A stretch of DNA of 64,000 nucleotides from assembly GCF_038246755.1 (NCBI RefSeq), contig NZ_CP134706.1, forward strand, positions 6,265,501-6,329,500, in the 5' to 3' direction. The translations under genes and the position numbers were made by a program. The DNA is from Micromonospora sp. FIMYZ51 (GTDB taxonomy: Bacteria > Actinomycetota > Actinomycetes > Mycobacteriales > Micromonosporaceae). The notes under the pieces are model-generated. The model did not search any database, was not told the DNA's origin, and saw nothing but the letters and a program-made list of their open reading frames with translations. Below are positions 52,120-61,048 of this stretch, piece by piece (the stretch's first letter is position 1; each line of letters opens with the position of its first letter).

Positions 52120-53082
52120 TTACAGCGCGATGCGGACGGCGGCGGTCAGGACCAGCTGGGCGAGGGCGGTGGGGACGAGGACCAGCCAGCAGAGGCGTTG
52201 TAGTTGGTCCGCACGGAGCCGGGGGTAGGAGACCCGGAACCAGATGATCAGGAAGCTGACGGCGGCCACCTTGAGCAGGGTCCAGAGCCAACCGAGTTGC
52301 GCGTCGGCGAACGGGCCCTGCCAGCCGCCGAGGAAGAGCACAGTGGTCAGCGCGGCGATCACCACGATGCCGACGTACTCGGCCAGCAGCAGGAACGCGA
52401 AACGCAGGCCGGTGTACTCGGTCATGTACCCGAAGACCAGCTCCGAGTCGGCCACCGGCATGTCGAACGGCGGCCGGCGGATCTCGGCCAGGCCGGCCAG
52501 GAAGAAGACCACCATCGCCGGGGCCTGCCAGAGCAGCCACCAGGGCTGCCACGCCTCGACGATGCCGGAGAGGCTGAGCGTGCCGGCGGCCATCGCCACC
52601 GACGCGGCGGCCAGCACCAGCGGCAGCTCGTAGCCGAGCAGCTGGGCCGCGCCCCGCAGCCCGCCGAGCAGGCTGTACTTGTTGGCCGAGGCCCAGGCCG
52701 ACATCAGCACCGCCAAGACGCCGACGCCGACCACCGCCAGCACGAAGAAGAGGCCGATGTCCAGCGGCTGGCCGACCAGGTCGTTCGGGCCGAGCGGGAT
52801 GACCAGCAACGCCAGCAGGTACGGCAGCAGCGCCACCGCCGGAGCCAGCCGGAACACCTGCCGGTCCGCCGACCGTGGTGTGACGTCCTCCTTCTGGACG
52901 AACTTCACCCCGTCAGCGATCAACTGGGCCCAGCCGTGGAAGCCGCCCGCGTACATCGGGCCGAGCCGGCCCTGCATGTGCGCCATCACCTTGTGCTCGG
53001 CCTGCCCGACCAGCAACGGGAGGACGAGGAAGGCGACAAGCACGCCGCCGATCCGGATCACCAGCTCCAGCCAGAGTGGCAT
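52120..53082 (-). CDS. nuoH: NADH-quinone oxidoreductase subunit H-like
   Basis: 320 residues. Eight membrane segments: HMQGRLGPMYAGGFHGWAQL, then ADGVKFVQKEDVTP, AEIRRPPFDMPVADSELVFG (quinone-pocket loop) and YTGLRFAFLLLAEY. ATGA overlap with nuoC. Together they form a two-gene operon separate from nuoI-N. Confidence 0.95.
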   Translation of the reverse strand: MPLWLELVIRIGGVLVAFLVLPLLVGQAEHKVMAHMQGRLGPMYAGGFHGWAQLIADGVKFVQKEDVTPRSADRQVFRLAPAVALLPYLLALLVIPLGPNDLVGQPLDIGLFFVLAVVGVGVLAVLMSAWASANKYSLLGGLRGAAQLLGYELPLVLAAASVAMAAGTLSLSGIVEAWQPWWLLWQAPAMVVFFLAGLAEIRRPPFDMPVADSELVFGYMTEYTGLRFAFLLLAEYVGIVVIAALTTVLFLGGWQGPFADAQLGWLWTLLKVAAVSFLIIWFRVSYPRLRADQLQRLCWLVLVPTALAQLVLTAAVRIAL

Positions 53083-53798
53083 CAGCTCGTCTCCCCCTCG
53101 TCGGCGTCGGTGCGGCGGGGGTCGCGTGCGCCCGGAGCCGGGCGGGCGGGGCGCTCCCGGGCAGGTCGGGCCGGGGTGCCGCCGCGCGGTCCCTCGCCGG
53201 CTCCGCCCGCGCCGGCCGGGGTCGGGGTGGTGCCCCACTCCCCCGGCGCGGGTACGCCCGGCGGCCGGATCGGCCGACGGCCACCGCCGGCCTCCGACTC
53301 GCCCGGTTCCTTCGCCCCCGGCCAGGGCTTGGCCACCCGCGAGGCGAGCACGAACTCCTTGCGCAGCGGATGTCCCTCGAATTCCGGCGGCAGCAGCAAC
53401 GGCCGCAGGTCGGCGTGCCCGGCGAAGTCGATGCCGAACATTTCGTGGGTTTCCCGCTCGTGCCAGGCGGCACCCGGGAACACGTCCACCACGGACTCGA
53501 CAGTCGGTGTCTCGCGCGGGATCCGGGCGCGCAGCAGCACCCCGTGCCGCTGTCGGGTGGACCAGAGGTGGGCGACCACGTCGAAGCCGTCGGCCAACTC
53601 GTCCACCGCGGAGAGCCAGTCGAAGTAGTCGCAGCCCAGCTCGGCGTCGTCGCGGGCGGCCAGCAACGCCGCACGCCACCCGTGCGGGGGTACGTCGACG
53701 GTGGCCCGGGCGTACGCCTGACCGCCGGAGACCGTCGCGGTGGCCTCGACGGGCGCGAGCAGCGCGACGAGCCGCTGGCCGACCTCTTCCGGTGTCAT
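53082..53798 (-). CDS. nuoC: NADH-quinone oxidoreductase subunit C-like
   Basis: 238 residues from ATG 53798. The 30-kDa-subunit signature is AWHERETHEMFGIDFAGHADLRPLLLP, split here for reading as ERETHEMFGIDF and LRPLLLPPEFEGHPLRKEF. The C-terminal 80 residues are Pro/Gly-rich. No nuoD follows it; instead nuoH follows directly. It is divergent from the glucose-dehydrogenase-like gene. Confidence 0.93.
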   Translation of the reverse strand: MTPEEVGQRLVALLAPVEATATVSGGQAYARATVDVPPHGWRAALLAARDDAELGCDYFDWLSAVDELADGFDVVAHLWSTRQRHGVLLRARIPRETPTVESVVDVFPGAAWHERETHEMFGIDFAGHADLRPLLLPPEFEGHPLRKEFVLASRVAKPWPGAKEPGESEAGGGRRPIRPPGVPAPGEWGTTPTPAGAGGAGEGPRGGTPARPARERPARPAPGARDPRRTDADEGETS

Positions 53799-53949
53799 GC
53801 CGCTGATCCTATGGCCGACCACGGCCGAGCGCGTCGCCCCGGGCACGCGAGTGGACGCGGCGGACGGCACCCAACCGGTGGCGGTACGCGGCCGGGTGGA
53901 GATCCGGGCTTTGCCGGCGGTGCCCGGCAGCGGTCGTCAGGATGGGGCC

Positions 53950-54996
53950 GTGCGCGCTGTGACTGTCATCCCCGGAGTACCGGGTTCGCTGCGGCTGCTC
54001 GAGGACTACCCGGAGCCGGCCACCGACGAGGGCGCGATCCTGGTGGAGGCGGTCGCGGTGGGCATCTGCGGCACCGACATCGAGATCATCGAGGGGCAGT
54101 ACGGCGAGGCCCCACCCGGCACCGATCACCTGGTGCTCGGGCACGAGTCGCTGGGCCGGGTCGTGGAGGACCCGACCGGCACCTTGCAGCCGGGCGATCT
54201 GGTGGCCGGGATCGTCCGGCACCCGGACCCGCTGCCCTGCCCGAACTGCGCGGTCGACGAGTGGGACATGTGCCGCAACGGCATGTTCACCGAGCACGGC
54301 ATCAAGGCGCTGCCGGGCTTCGCCCGCCAGCGGTGGCGGCTCCAGCCGCGCTTCGCCGTCGGGTTGCACCCCGGGCTGGGCGAGGTCGGTGTGCTGCTCG
54401 AACCGACAAGTGTGGTGGCCAAGGCGTGGGACCACATCGACCGGATCGGCCTGCGGGCGGAGTGGCAGCCGCGTACCGCCCTGATCACCGGTGCCGGGCC
54501 GATCGGCCTGCTGGCCGCGCTGCTGGCCAGCCAGCGCGGGCTCGCCGTGCACGTGCTCGACCTGGCCACCGAGGGCCCGAAGCCGGCGCTGGTCGGTGCG
54601 CTCGGCGCGACGTACCACTCCGGGCCGCTCGATCAGCTCGACTTCGAACCGGACATCATCATCGAGTGCACCGGGGCACCGGTCGTCGTGCTGGAGTCGA
54701 TGTACCGGGTCGCCCCGACCGGGATCGTCTGCCTGGCCGGCGTCTCCAGTGGCGGGCGGACGATCGACCTCGACGCGGGCGCGCTGAACCGCACCCTGGT
54801 GCTGGAGAACAACGTGGTCTTCGGCTCGGTCAACGCCAACCGGCGGCACTGGGACGCCGCCGCCGAGGCACTCGCCCGAGCCGACCACGCCTGGCTCGGC
54901 TCGCTGATCACCCGCCGGGTGCCGCTGGCCGAGTACGCCTCCGCCTACTCTCCCGGCCCGCAGGACATCAAGGTGATCATCGACTTCACCGGCTGA
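53950..54996 (+). CDS. Zinc-type glucose 1-dehydrogenase-like MDR enzyme
   Basis: 348 residues from GTG 53950. The catalytic zinc site is VGICGTDIEII and GHESLGRV; the NAD(P) motif is ITGAGPIGLLAAL. The region CPNCAVDEWDMCRNGMF matches the glucose-dehydrogenase subgroup. Substrate is inferred to be an aldose. It lies between nuoC and nuoB on the opposite strand. Confidence 0.85.
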   Translation: MRAVTVIPGVPGSLRLLEDYPEPATDEGAILVEAVAVGICGTDIEIIEGQYGEAPPGTDHLVLGHESLGRVVEDPTGTLQPGDLVAGIVRHPDPLPCPNCAVDEWDMCRNGMFTEHGIKALPGFARQRWRLQPRFAVGLHPGLGEVGVLLEPTSVVAKAWDHIDRIGLRAEWQPRTALITGAGPIGLLAALLASQRGLAVHVLDLATEGPKPALVGALGATYHSGPLDQLDFEPDIIIECTGAPVVVLESMYRVAPTGIVCLAGVSSGGRTIDLDAGALNRTLVLENNVVFGSVNANRRHWDAAAEALARADHAWLGSLITRRVPLAEYASAYSPGPQDIKVIIDFTG

Positions 54997-55044
54997 GCCG
55001 TTGCCACCGGAAGCTGGACCGACCGGCGCGGGCCGGCGCGGCGG

Positions 55045-55623
55045 TCAGGGGGTCGGCGGACGGACCGGCGGGGCGGTGAGCGAGGCGGCGGAGCGCGGCG
55101 GTCGCCCGTCGCTGGGCGGCGCGTCGACCGGCGGGGCGAGCACGTCCGGGCGGGGTACGCCACCGATGCCGGACTGCTCGGCGGCGATCTTCTCCTGGAG
55201 GCGGAGGATGCCGTGCAGCAGCGCCTCCGGTCGGGGCGGGCAGCCGGGCACGTAGACGTCGACCGGGATGAGCTGGTCGACGCCCTTGGTCACCGAGTAC
55301 GAGTCCCAGTACGGGCCGCCGCAGTTGGAGCAGGCGCCGAACGAGATGACGTACTTCGGCTCGGGCATCTGGTCGTAGAGCCGCTTGATCGCCGGGGCCA
55401 TCTTGTCGGTGACCGTGCCGGAGACCACCATCAGGTCGGCCTGCCGGGGGCCGTGCGCGAACGGGATCACGCCGAGTCGCATGAAGTCGTGCCGGGACAT
55501 GCTTGTCGCGATGAACTCGATGGCGCAGCAGGCCAGCCCGAAGTTGAAGACCCAGAGCGAGTAACGCCGACCCCAGTTGAGCACGAACCGGATCGGCTCG
55601 CCGAGCACCGCCGGCAGCTGCAC
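55045..55623 (-). CDS. nuoB: NADH-quinone oxidoreductase subunit B-like
   Basis: 192 residues from GTG 55623, with GGGAGG 6 nt upstream. Cluster N2 ligands: [10 protein letters not shown] (CC), [14 protein letters not shown] and [16 protein letters not shown]. The C-terminal 45 residues are Pro-rich and atypical. It stands alone, convergent with the glucose-dehydrogenase-like gene, 1.2 kb upstream of nuoC. Confidence 0.95.
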   Translation of the reverse strand: MQLPAVLGEPIRFVLNWGRRYSLWVFNFGLACCAIEFIATSMSRHDFMRLGVIPFAHGPRQADLMVVSGTVTDKMAPAIKRLYDQMPEPKYVISFGACSNCGGPYWDSYSVTKGVDQLIPVDVYVPGCPPRPEALLHGILRLQEKIAAEQSGIGGVPRPDVLAPPVDAPPSDGRPPRSAASLTAPPVRPPTP

Positions 55624-55760
55624 CTCGGCCTCCCTCGTCTGTCCCCGATGTGACAGTCAACCACAGCACCGCAGTTGCCCACCCCCGCAACCCTCGCCCG
55701 GGTCGAGGCGTGTGATCCGCGTCGATTCGCGCGACGCTGGCGCGCAGACGGGGAGGACAG

Positions 55761-56321
55761 ATGATGGTGACCAGAAAACCACGGCTCGGGGAGCCGCCTC
55801 CGGACGAGGCGACAGAACTGCCGGCAGCGGCCGAGGGGATCGACTTCGACGGGCTCTACCACACGCATTTCCGGTCCCTGACGCTCCAGCTCGCCGCGTA
55901 CTGCGGCGACCTGTCGCAGGCTCAGGACCTGGTCCAGGAGGCGTTCTGTCGGGCGTTCGCCCGCTGGTCACGGGTGTCCCGGTACGACGACCCGGTGCGC
56001 TGGGTACGCCGGGTCGCCTGGAACCTCGCCACCAGCCGCTGGCGGCGGATGCGCACCGCACAGTCCTGGCTGCGCCGGCAGCGGCCGGAGCACGTGGCGG
56101 GGCCGGGACCGGACCGGGTGGCGCTGACCGCCGCCCTGGCCCAGCTGCCCGCCGCCCAGCGCCGGGCGGTGGTGCTGCATTACCTGGCGGATCTCAGTGT
56201 CACCCAGATCGCGGAGCAGGAAGGTGTGCCGGCGGGCACGGTCAAGTCCTGGCTGCACCGGGGTCGAGTGGCACTGGCCGCACAACTGACCGGCACCCGA
56301 GGGGTGGACGACCATGACTGA
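55761..56321 (+). CDS. ECF (SigE-type) RNA polymerase sigma factor
   Basis: 186 residues with GGAGG 6 nt upstream. Region 2 has DLSQAQDLVQEAFCRAFARW, region 4 has LSVTQIAEQEGVPAGTVKSW. It is of the actinomycete SigE-family ECF type. It overlaps the downstream membrane-protein gene by 8 nt, which probably encodes its regulator. Confidence 0.92.
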   Translation: MMVTRKPRLGEPPPDEATELPAAAEGIDFDGLYHTHFRSLTLQLAAYCGDLSQAQDLVQEAFCRAFARWSRVSRYDDPVRWVRRVAWNLATSRWRRMRTAQSWLRRQRPEHVAGPGPDRVALTAALAQLPAAQRRAVVLHYLADLSVTQIAEQEGVPAGTVKSWLHRGRVALAAQLTGTRGVDDHD

Positions 56322-57522
56322 GCCCGAGGACATCCTGGTCAGCGGCGAGTTCGCCGCGTTTCGGGAGGCGTACGGACCGGCGGTGCGGCCGGCGGGGACG
56401 CAGGCCGTACGGCACACGGTGCGCCGGCGGCGGCAGCGGGCGACGGTGGCCGTCGCGGCGGCCGTGGTGCTCGCCGTCGTGGTGCCGATGACCGCACACG
56501 CCCACCTGAACCGCACCGACGCGCCGCTGCCGGCACAGACCGGCGAGCCGACGCCGACGGGAGCGCCAACCCCGACTGGTACGCCGACACCGACGGCATC
56601 GCCGACAGCGACGCCAGACGCGTCCAGTCCCACCCTCGGCGGGCCGGACGGTCGGATCAGCCGGGCGCAGCTTCTCGCGGCCCGCGTCGACCTACCCGCC
56701 TGGCCGCCGTACGTCCCCACCGGCTGCATCACCGACGGCGTCCGGCTGCGCGAGAAGCAGTTGGAAAGTCTGCCGGAGCTGTGGGGCGAACTCCACTACG
56801 GCGATGTCGACGGCGACGGTCGCACCGACACGGTCGCCCTGGTCGCCTGCCGGTACGGGGAGGCGTTGGCCAAGCAGGTGCTCGCCTTCTCCCGGGACGG
56901 CACCGGCCAGATCGTCACCCTGGGCCGGGTGATCGGCACCCACGAAGGGCTTGACGACATCAAGGACGTCGCCCTGGCCGCCAACGGCGCGATCCGGGTG
57001 GAGGTGGCCGACATCCAGCCCTGCTGCGGCACCCCCACCTGGTGGGTGCGGCAGCAGTGGCGGACGTACGCCTGGCACGACAGCCGCTTCGAGCAGACGG
57101 CCGGGCCGACAGAGTTCGGGATCGACCCCCGACTGACCGATCTCGCCCTGAGCGCGGGTGAGCTGGTGCTCGATCCGGCCGACGGGGACGGCAATCGGAC
57201 CGGTTCGGTCACCGTCACGGTCACCAACAAGGGCCCGGTGGACGTGCCCCAGCTCCGGTTCAGCTACTTCTACACGATCGGCGAGCCGGCCGGGCGGGAC
57301 CTGTCCGGGTGCCGGATGGTGAGCACAGAAGGGGGCGATGCCTGCCTGCTGGACGGCCTACGGCCCGGCGCGCAGCGGAGCTACACCTTCCGATTCCTGA
57401 TCAATAAGGACCTGGGAGAGCCGGCACCGAGTCTGCTGCTCGCCCACGTCGACGACCAGGATCGGGACTGGAAGGACCTGAAGCCGAAGGACAACTCCGT
57501 CGAGCTGCGCACCAGTCGCTGA
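56314..57522 (+). CDS. Membrane-anchored partner of the ECF sigma factor, putative anti-sigma/sensor
   Basis: 402 residues. A cytoplasmic N-terminus of about 45 residues, one membrane segment (ATVAVAAAVVLAVVVPMTAH), a Thr/Pro repeat linker (TPTGAPTPTGTPTPTAS), then a secreted domain with a VDGDGRTDT calcium-loop-like FG-GAP motif and a C-terminal CARDB-like beta domain (GSVTVTVTNKGPVDVPQLRF). No zinc HxxxCxxC motif is seen. Its role is inferred from the overlap with the sigma gene. Confidence 0.7.
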   Translation: MTEPEDILVSGEFAAFREAYGPAVRPAGTQAVRHTVRRRRQRATVAVAAAVVLAVVVPMTAHAHLNRTDAPLPAQTGEPTPTGAPTPTGTPTPTASPTATPDASSPTLGGPDGRISRAQLLAARVDLPAWPPYVPTGCITDGVRLREKQLESLPELWGELHYGDVDGDGRTDTVALVACRYGEALAKQVLAFSRDGTGQIVTLGRVIGTHEGLDDIKDVALAANGAIRVEVADIQPCCGTPTWWVRQQWRTYAWHDSRFEQTAGPTEFGIDPRLTDLALSAGELVLDPADGDGNRTGSVTVTVTNKGPVDVPQLRFSYFYTIGEPAGRDLSGCRMVSTEGGDACLLDGLRPGAQRSYTFRFLINKDLGEPAPSLLLAHVDDQDRDWKDLKPKDNSVELRTSR

Positions 57523-57528
57523 CCGGTG

Positions 57529-57565
57529 GGTGCGGCGGTCCCGGTGTCACCAGGGCCGCCGCACC
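57529..57565. terminator. Shared terminator of convergent genes
   Basis: 10-bp perfect stem (57529-57538 and 57556-57565) with a 17-nt loop, between the sigma-partner gene and the PLP lyase gene. Confidence 0.6.
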
Positions 57566-57605
57566 TGCCGACCGTCGAGTCTGCGGCGGCGGCTGCGCGC
57601 CCGAC

Positions 57606-59081
57606 CTACCAGGTCGGGCGTTGCAGCAGGCCGACGAACTCCACAAGCAGTCGTTCCCGCAACCGCACCGGCGCGGCGTCGAGCAGCGTGTTCACCACCG
57701 CCATCCGGTCCGGCGGGCCGGCCTGACCGGCCAGACCGAGCCCGTCGGCCAGCCCGGCGACCAGCTCCGGGGTGAGCGCCTCCGGGGTGAGGCTGCCGGC
57801 GAGCGCCAGCAGGTGCGGTGGCATCACCACCGGGCCGTGGGTCCGTGCCGCAGCCGCCGCGTCGGTAAGCGCCGGCCCGAACTCCGCCACCCGGGGCGTC
57901 ACCGCCGCGGTCACCGTCAGGTGCACGCTGCGCGGCAGGCCGGCGTACCCGAGCTGGGGCTGGGTGTGCCAGCCACGCGCGGTCAGCTCGTCGACAAGCA
58001 CGAAGAGGTCAAGCGCCGGATCGGTCGAGGTGAGACAGACCACTGTCGACTCCGGCTCGGCGACCAGCCGCAGGCCGTCGACGCCCCGTACCGCGTCGGC
58101 CAGGGCCCGCACCGCCGCCCAGGTCCGGTCGGTCAGTTCCAGGTAGCCGTCGTCGCCGAGGTGGCGCAGGGTGGCGTACGCGGCGGCGATCGGGCCACCG
58201 GAGCGGGTCGAGGAGAGCACCGGATTGACCATGGTGTAGCCGGGCCAGTCGGCGTACCCGAAGTACTGCGGCGTACGCAGCCCGGGGTCGCGGTGCAACA
58301 GCACCGAGACACCCTTCGGGGCGTACGCGTACTTGTGCAGGTCGACGGAGATCGAGGTGACCCCGTCGACCGTGAAGTCGAAGGGCGGCACCGGCACGCC
58401 GAGGCGGCGCAGGTAGGGCAGGGTCCAACCGCCGAAGCAGGCGTCCACGTGACACCGCACCCCGGCCTCGGCGGCTACCTGGGCGATCTGTTCGACCGGG
58501 TCGATGACGCCGTGTGCGTACGACGGGGCGGAGCAGACCACCAGCACCGTCTCCGGCCGGATCGCGGCGGCCACATCAGCGACCGCCGGCCGCAGGGTGG
58601 CCGGGTCGAGCGGCACCGTGTCGAGTTCCACCCGCAGGTAGTGCGCGGCCTTGGCGAAGGCGGCGTGCGCGCTGGCCGGCACCACGATCCGGGGCGTGTC
58701 GATCTCCGGTCGGGCGTCCCGGGCGGCCTTGACGGCCAGGATGAGCGACTCGGTGCCACCGCTGGTGACGCTGCCGACCGCCTCCGGTGCGCTCGTGCCG
58801 GGCCCGCCGCCGAGCAGCCGCGCCGCCGCACCGACAAGCGCGTTCTCCATCGCCAGCAGGGAGGGGAAGGCGGTCGGGTCGAGCCCGTTGACGTGCGCGC
58901 TCTCGGCGTACGCCGCGGCGGCCAACTCCTCCAGTCCGGCCACCCCCGCGTCGTACACGTACGCGAACAACCGCCCCCCATGCGTAGGCCGATCCGCCCC
59001 CCGCAGCTCCCGGATCTCCGCCAACACCCGCTCCGCCGGCACCCCGTGCGCGGGCAGCGCCGCCCTGCTCTCGTCGATCAT
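57606..59081 (-). CDS. PLP-dependent lyase/decarboxylase, sphingosine-1-phosphate-lyase-like
   Basis: 491 residues from ATG 59081. Group II PLP fold: GSVTSGGTESLILAVKAARD, HVDACFGGWTLPYL, then the Schiff-base Lys in DLHKYAYAPKGVSVLLH. The N-terminal HVNGLDPTAFPSLLAMENAL is typical of sphingosine-1-phosphate lyase relatives. Substrate unknown. Its start overlaps the stop of the MFS_2 gene (ATGA), so import and cleavage of one compound is plausible. Confidence 0.88.
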   Translation of the reverse strand: MIDESRAALPAHGVPAERVLAEIRELRGADRPTHGGRLFAYVYDAGVAGLEELAAAAYAESAHVNGLDPTAFPSLLAMENALVGAAARLLGGGPGTSAPEAVGSVTSGGTESLILAVKAARDARPEIDTPRIVVPASAHAAFAKAAHYLRVELDTVPLDPATLRPAVADVAAAIRPETVLVVCSAPSYAHGVIDPVEQIAQVAAEAGVRCHVDACFGGWTLPYLRRLGVPVPPFDFTVDGVTSISVDLHKYAYAPKGVSVLLHRDPGLRTPQYFGYADWPGYTMVNPVLSSTRSGGPIAAAYATLRHLGDDGYLELTDRTWAAVRALADAVRGVDGLRLVAEPESTVVCLTSTDPALDLFVLVDELTARGWHTQPQLGYAGLPRSVHLTVTAAVTPRVAEFGPALTDAAAAARTHGPVVMPPHLLALAGSLTPEALTPELVAGLADGLGLAGQAGPPDRMAVVNTLLDAAPVRLRERLLVEFVGLLQRPTW

Positions 59082-60640
59082 GGACTTGTGGTCCCCTTTT
59101 CGTGGTGGTTCGCGGCTCGCGCCCCGACGACAACTCCATGATCGGCGGTGGCCGGCCGGGTGGTAAGGGCGGTGAGGCGGGCCTCGGTGAGGTTGTAGGG
59201 GCGCAGCAGGAGGGTGGCGAGGGCGATCAGGAGGGCGGGGAGGAGGGTGAAGCCTAGGAGGACACCGAGGCGAGCGGTGTCGGGTTGGGGGGCGGCGGTG
59301 CCGGTGGTGGAGGAGACGTAGCCGGTGACGGCGAGCACCAGGCCGTAGATGCCGGGGCCGAGGGCCAGGCCGAAGGTCTCGCCGGCGGTCCACAGGCCGG
59401 TGAACACACCCGCCTGTCGACGGCCGGTGCGCGCGGTGTCGTACGCGATGCAGTCCGGCAGCATCGCCATCGCGAAGACCTGCTGCCCGGCGTACCCGAC
59501 CCCGATCAGCGCGACCAGCAGGTAGATCACGGCGGCGGGCAACACCGGCGCGGCGATCAGCGCCAGCCCGCCGGCCGCCAGGATCAGCGACGCGGCGACC
59601 AGGCCGGCGAGCTTGCCCAGCCGGGCGCCTACCCGGGACCAGATCGGCATCACCACCAGGGCCGGGCCGACGAAACAGACGAAGAGCAGGGTCGGCCCGG
59701 TAGTCGAATCGCGCAGGACCTGGTCGGCGAAGTACTGGACTCCGGCGAGGATCGTCGCCACCCCGGCGGACTGCACCACGAAGCAGAGCAGCAGCGCCCG
59801 GAACGGCCGGTTGCGGCCCGCGACAGCGAGTTGGGCGCGCAGGCTGGGCTCGCTCTCCCCGATCGCGCCCTGCGGGGCGGACCGGGTGCCGAGGAAGGCA
59901 CCGACCGCACCGAGCGCGATAAGCGCCGCGACGAACAGACCCATCCAGCGGTGCCCGGGAACCGCGCCGCCGCCCGCGTCGCGCACCAGCGGGGCCACCG
60001 CCCCGGCGACCAGGATGGCCAGCGCCAGCACCGCGACCCGCCAGGTCATCAGCCGGGTACGTTCGGCGTAGTCGTCGGTCAACTCGGCCGGCATCGCCAC
60101 GTACGGCACCTGGAAGAAGGCGAACGCGGTCGCGGTGGCCAGGAAGGCGATCGCGACGTACGCCCCGGCGGCGGGTCCGGTGCCGAACGGCGCGGCGAAG
60201 ATCGACCCGAACAGCACGGCCAGCGCCAGCCCACCGAAGAGCAGGTACGGCCGGCGCGCACCCCAGCGGGACCGGGTGCGATCGGAGATCCGCCCGGCCA
60301 CCGGGTTGACAAGCACGTCCCACGCCTTCGGCAGCAGCACCAGCAGGGCCGCCACCCCGGCGGCCACGCCGAGGGTGTCGGTGAGGTACGGCAACAGCAG
60401 CAGCCCCGGCACCGTGCCGAACGCCCCGGTGGCCAGCGAACCGAGGGCGTAACCGGCATGCACCTTGCGCGGCAGTCCGGGGTGCGCCGCGCGCGAGGCG
60501 CCGGTGGTCGCCTCCGGCGACGAGCCGGGACGCGCCGCACCCGGCCGGTCGGCATGCACCCTGCGCGGCAGGCCAGCGGGGGCCTCGCCCGGCGGGCCGG
60601 CATCGGGTGGTGAGCCGGCTGCGCCCGGCGACGCGCTCAT
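59078..60640 (-). CDS. GPH/MFS_2-family cation symporter
   Basis: 520 residues. Twelve membrane segments; the family motif NPVAGRISDRTRSRWGARRP is intact. The N-terminal 60 residues are a low-complexity extension containing two copies of GLPRRVHA/GLPRKVHA, from a duplicated DNA segment at 60456-60580. MFS_2 carriers move sugars or, in relatives, lysophospholipids. Coupled to the downstream lyase. Confidence 0.88.
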   Translation of the reverse strand: MSASPGAAGSPPDAGPPGEAPAGLPRRVHADRPGAARPGSSPEATTGASRAAHPGLPRKVHAGYALGSLATGAFGTVPGLLLLPYLTDTLGVAAGVAALLVLLPKAWDVLVNPVAGRISDRTRSRWGARRPYLLFGGLALAVLFGSIFAAPFGTGPAAGAYVAIAFLATATAFAFFQVPYVAMPAELTDDYAERTRLMTWRVAVLALAILVAGAVAPLVRDAGGGAVPGHRWMGLFVAALIALGAVGAFLGTRSAPQGAIGESEPSLRAQLAVAGRNRPFRALLLCFVVQSAGVATILAGVQYFADQVLRDSTTGPTLLFVCFVGPALVVMPIWSRVGARLGKLAGLVAASLILAAGGLALIAAPVLPAAVIYLLVALIGVGYAGQQVFAMAMLPDCIAYDTARTGRRQAGVFTGLWTAGETFGLALGPGIYGLVLAVTGYVSSTTGTAAPQPDTARLGVLLGFTLLPALLIALATLLLRPYNLTEARLTALTTRPATADHGVVVGARAANHHEKGTTSP

Positions 60641-60672
60641 GACGCCGAATGCTACTCACGTTTGCCGCCCGG

Positions 60673-60987
60673 TCACATCCCCTCTCCGGGCCACCAGGCC
60701 GCCGCGCGCATGTCCACCCGGTCCTGGCGCAGCGGCGTACTTTCGGCGAGCCAGCGTGCCCGCGCCTCGGCCGCGAGCCCGGGTGGCATGCCGCCCGAAG
60801 CGTTCACCACCCGGTGCCAGGGCACGCCGCCACCATGCCGGGCCATGATCGCCCCGACCAGCCGGGCGGAGGCGCGACCGGAGCGCTCGGTGAGCGCGTC
60901 GGCCACCGCGCCGTACGACATCACCCGGCCCGGCGGGATCCGGTCGACCAGTTCCAGCACCGCCTCGACGTACTCGTCAGGTGTCAC
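60673..60987 (-). CDS. Alkyltransferase-like protein (ATL)
   Basis: 104 residues from GTG 60987. An MGMT DNA-binding domain: IPPGRVMSYGAVADALTERS and GVPWHRVVNASGGMP. The active-site Cys of PCHRV is Trp (PWHRV), so it cannot transfer alkyl groups and should instead flag O6-alkylguanine for nucleotide excision repair. Divergent from proB. Confidence 0.92.
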   Translation of the reverse strand: MTPDEYVEAVLELVDRIPPGRVMSYGAVADALTERSGRASARLVGAIMARHGGGVPWHRVVNASGGMPPGLAAEARARWLAESTPLRQDRVDMRAAAWWPGEGM

Positions 60988-61048
60988 AACCGGCCAGACT
61001 ATGGGAACGGCGGCCGAGGTCGCTGCGACGACCACGCAGAATAGGCGG

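Noticed and set aside
57606..60659. A single open frame of more than 1000 codons covering the PLP lyase and the MFS_2 gene
   Set aside because: The upstream half is Arg/Pro-rich noise in the wrong frame of the transporter gene; the true genes are two proteins with an ATGA overlap.
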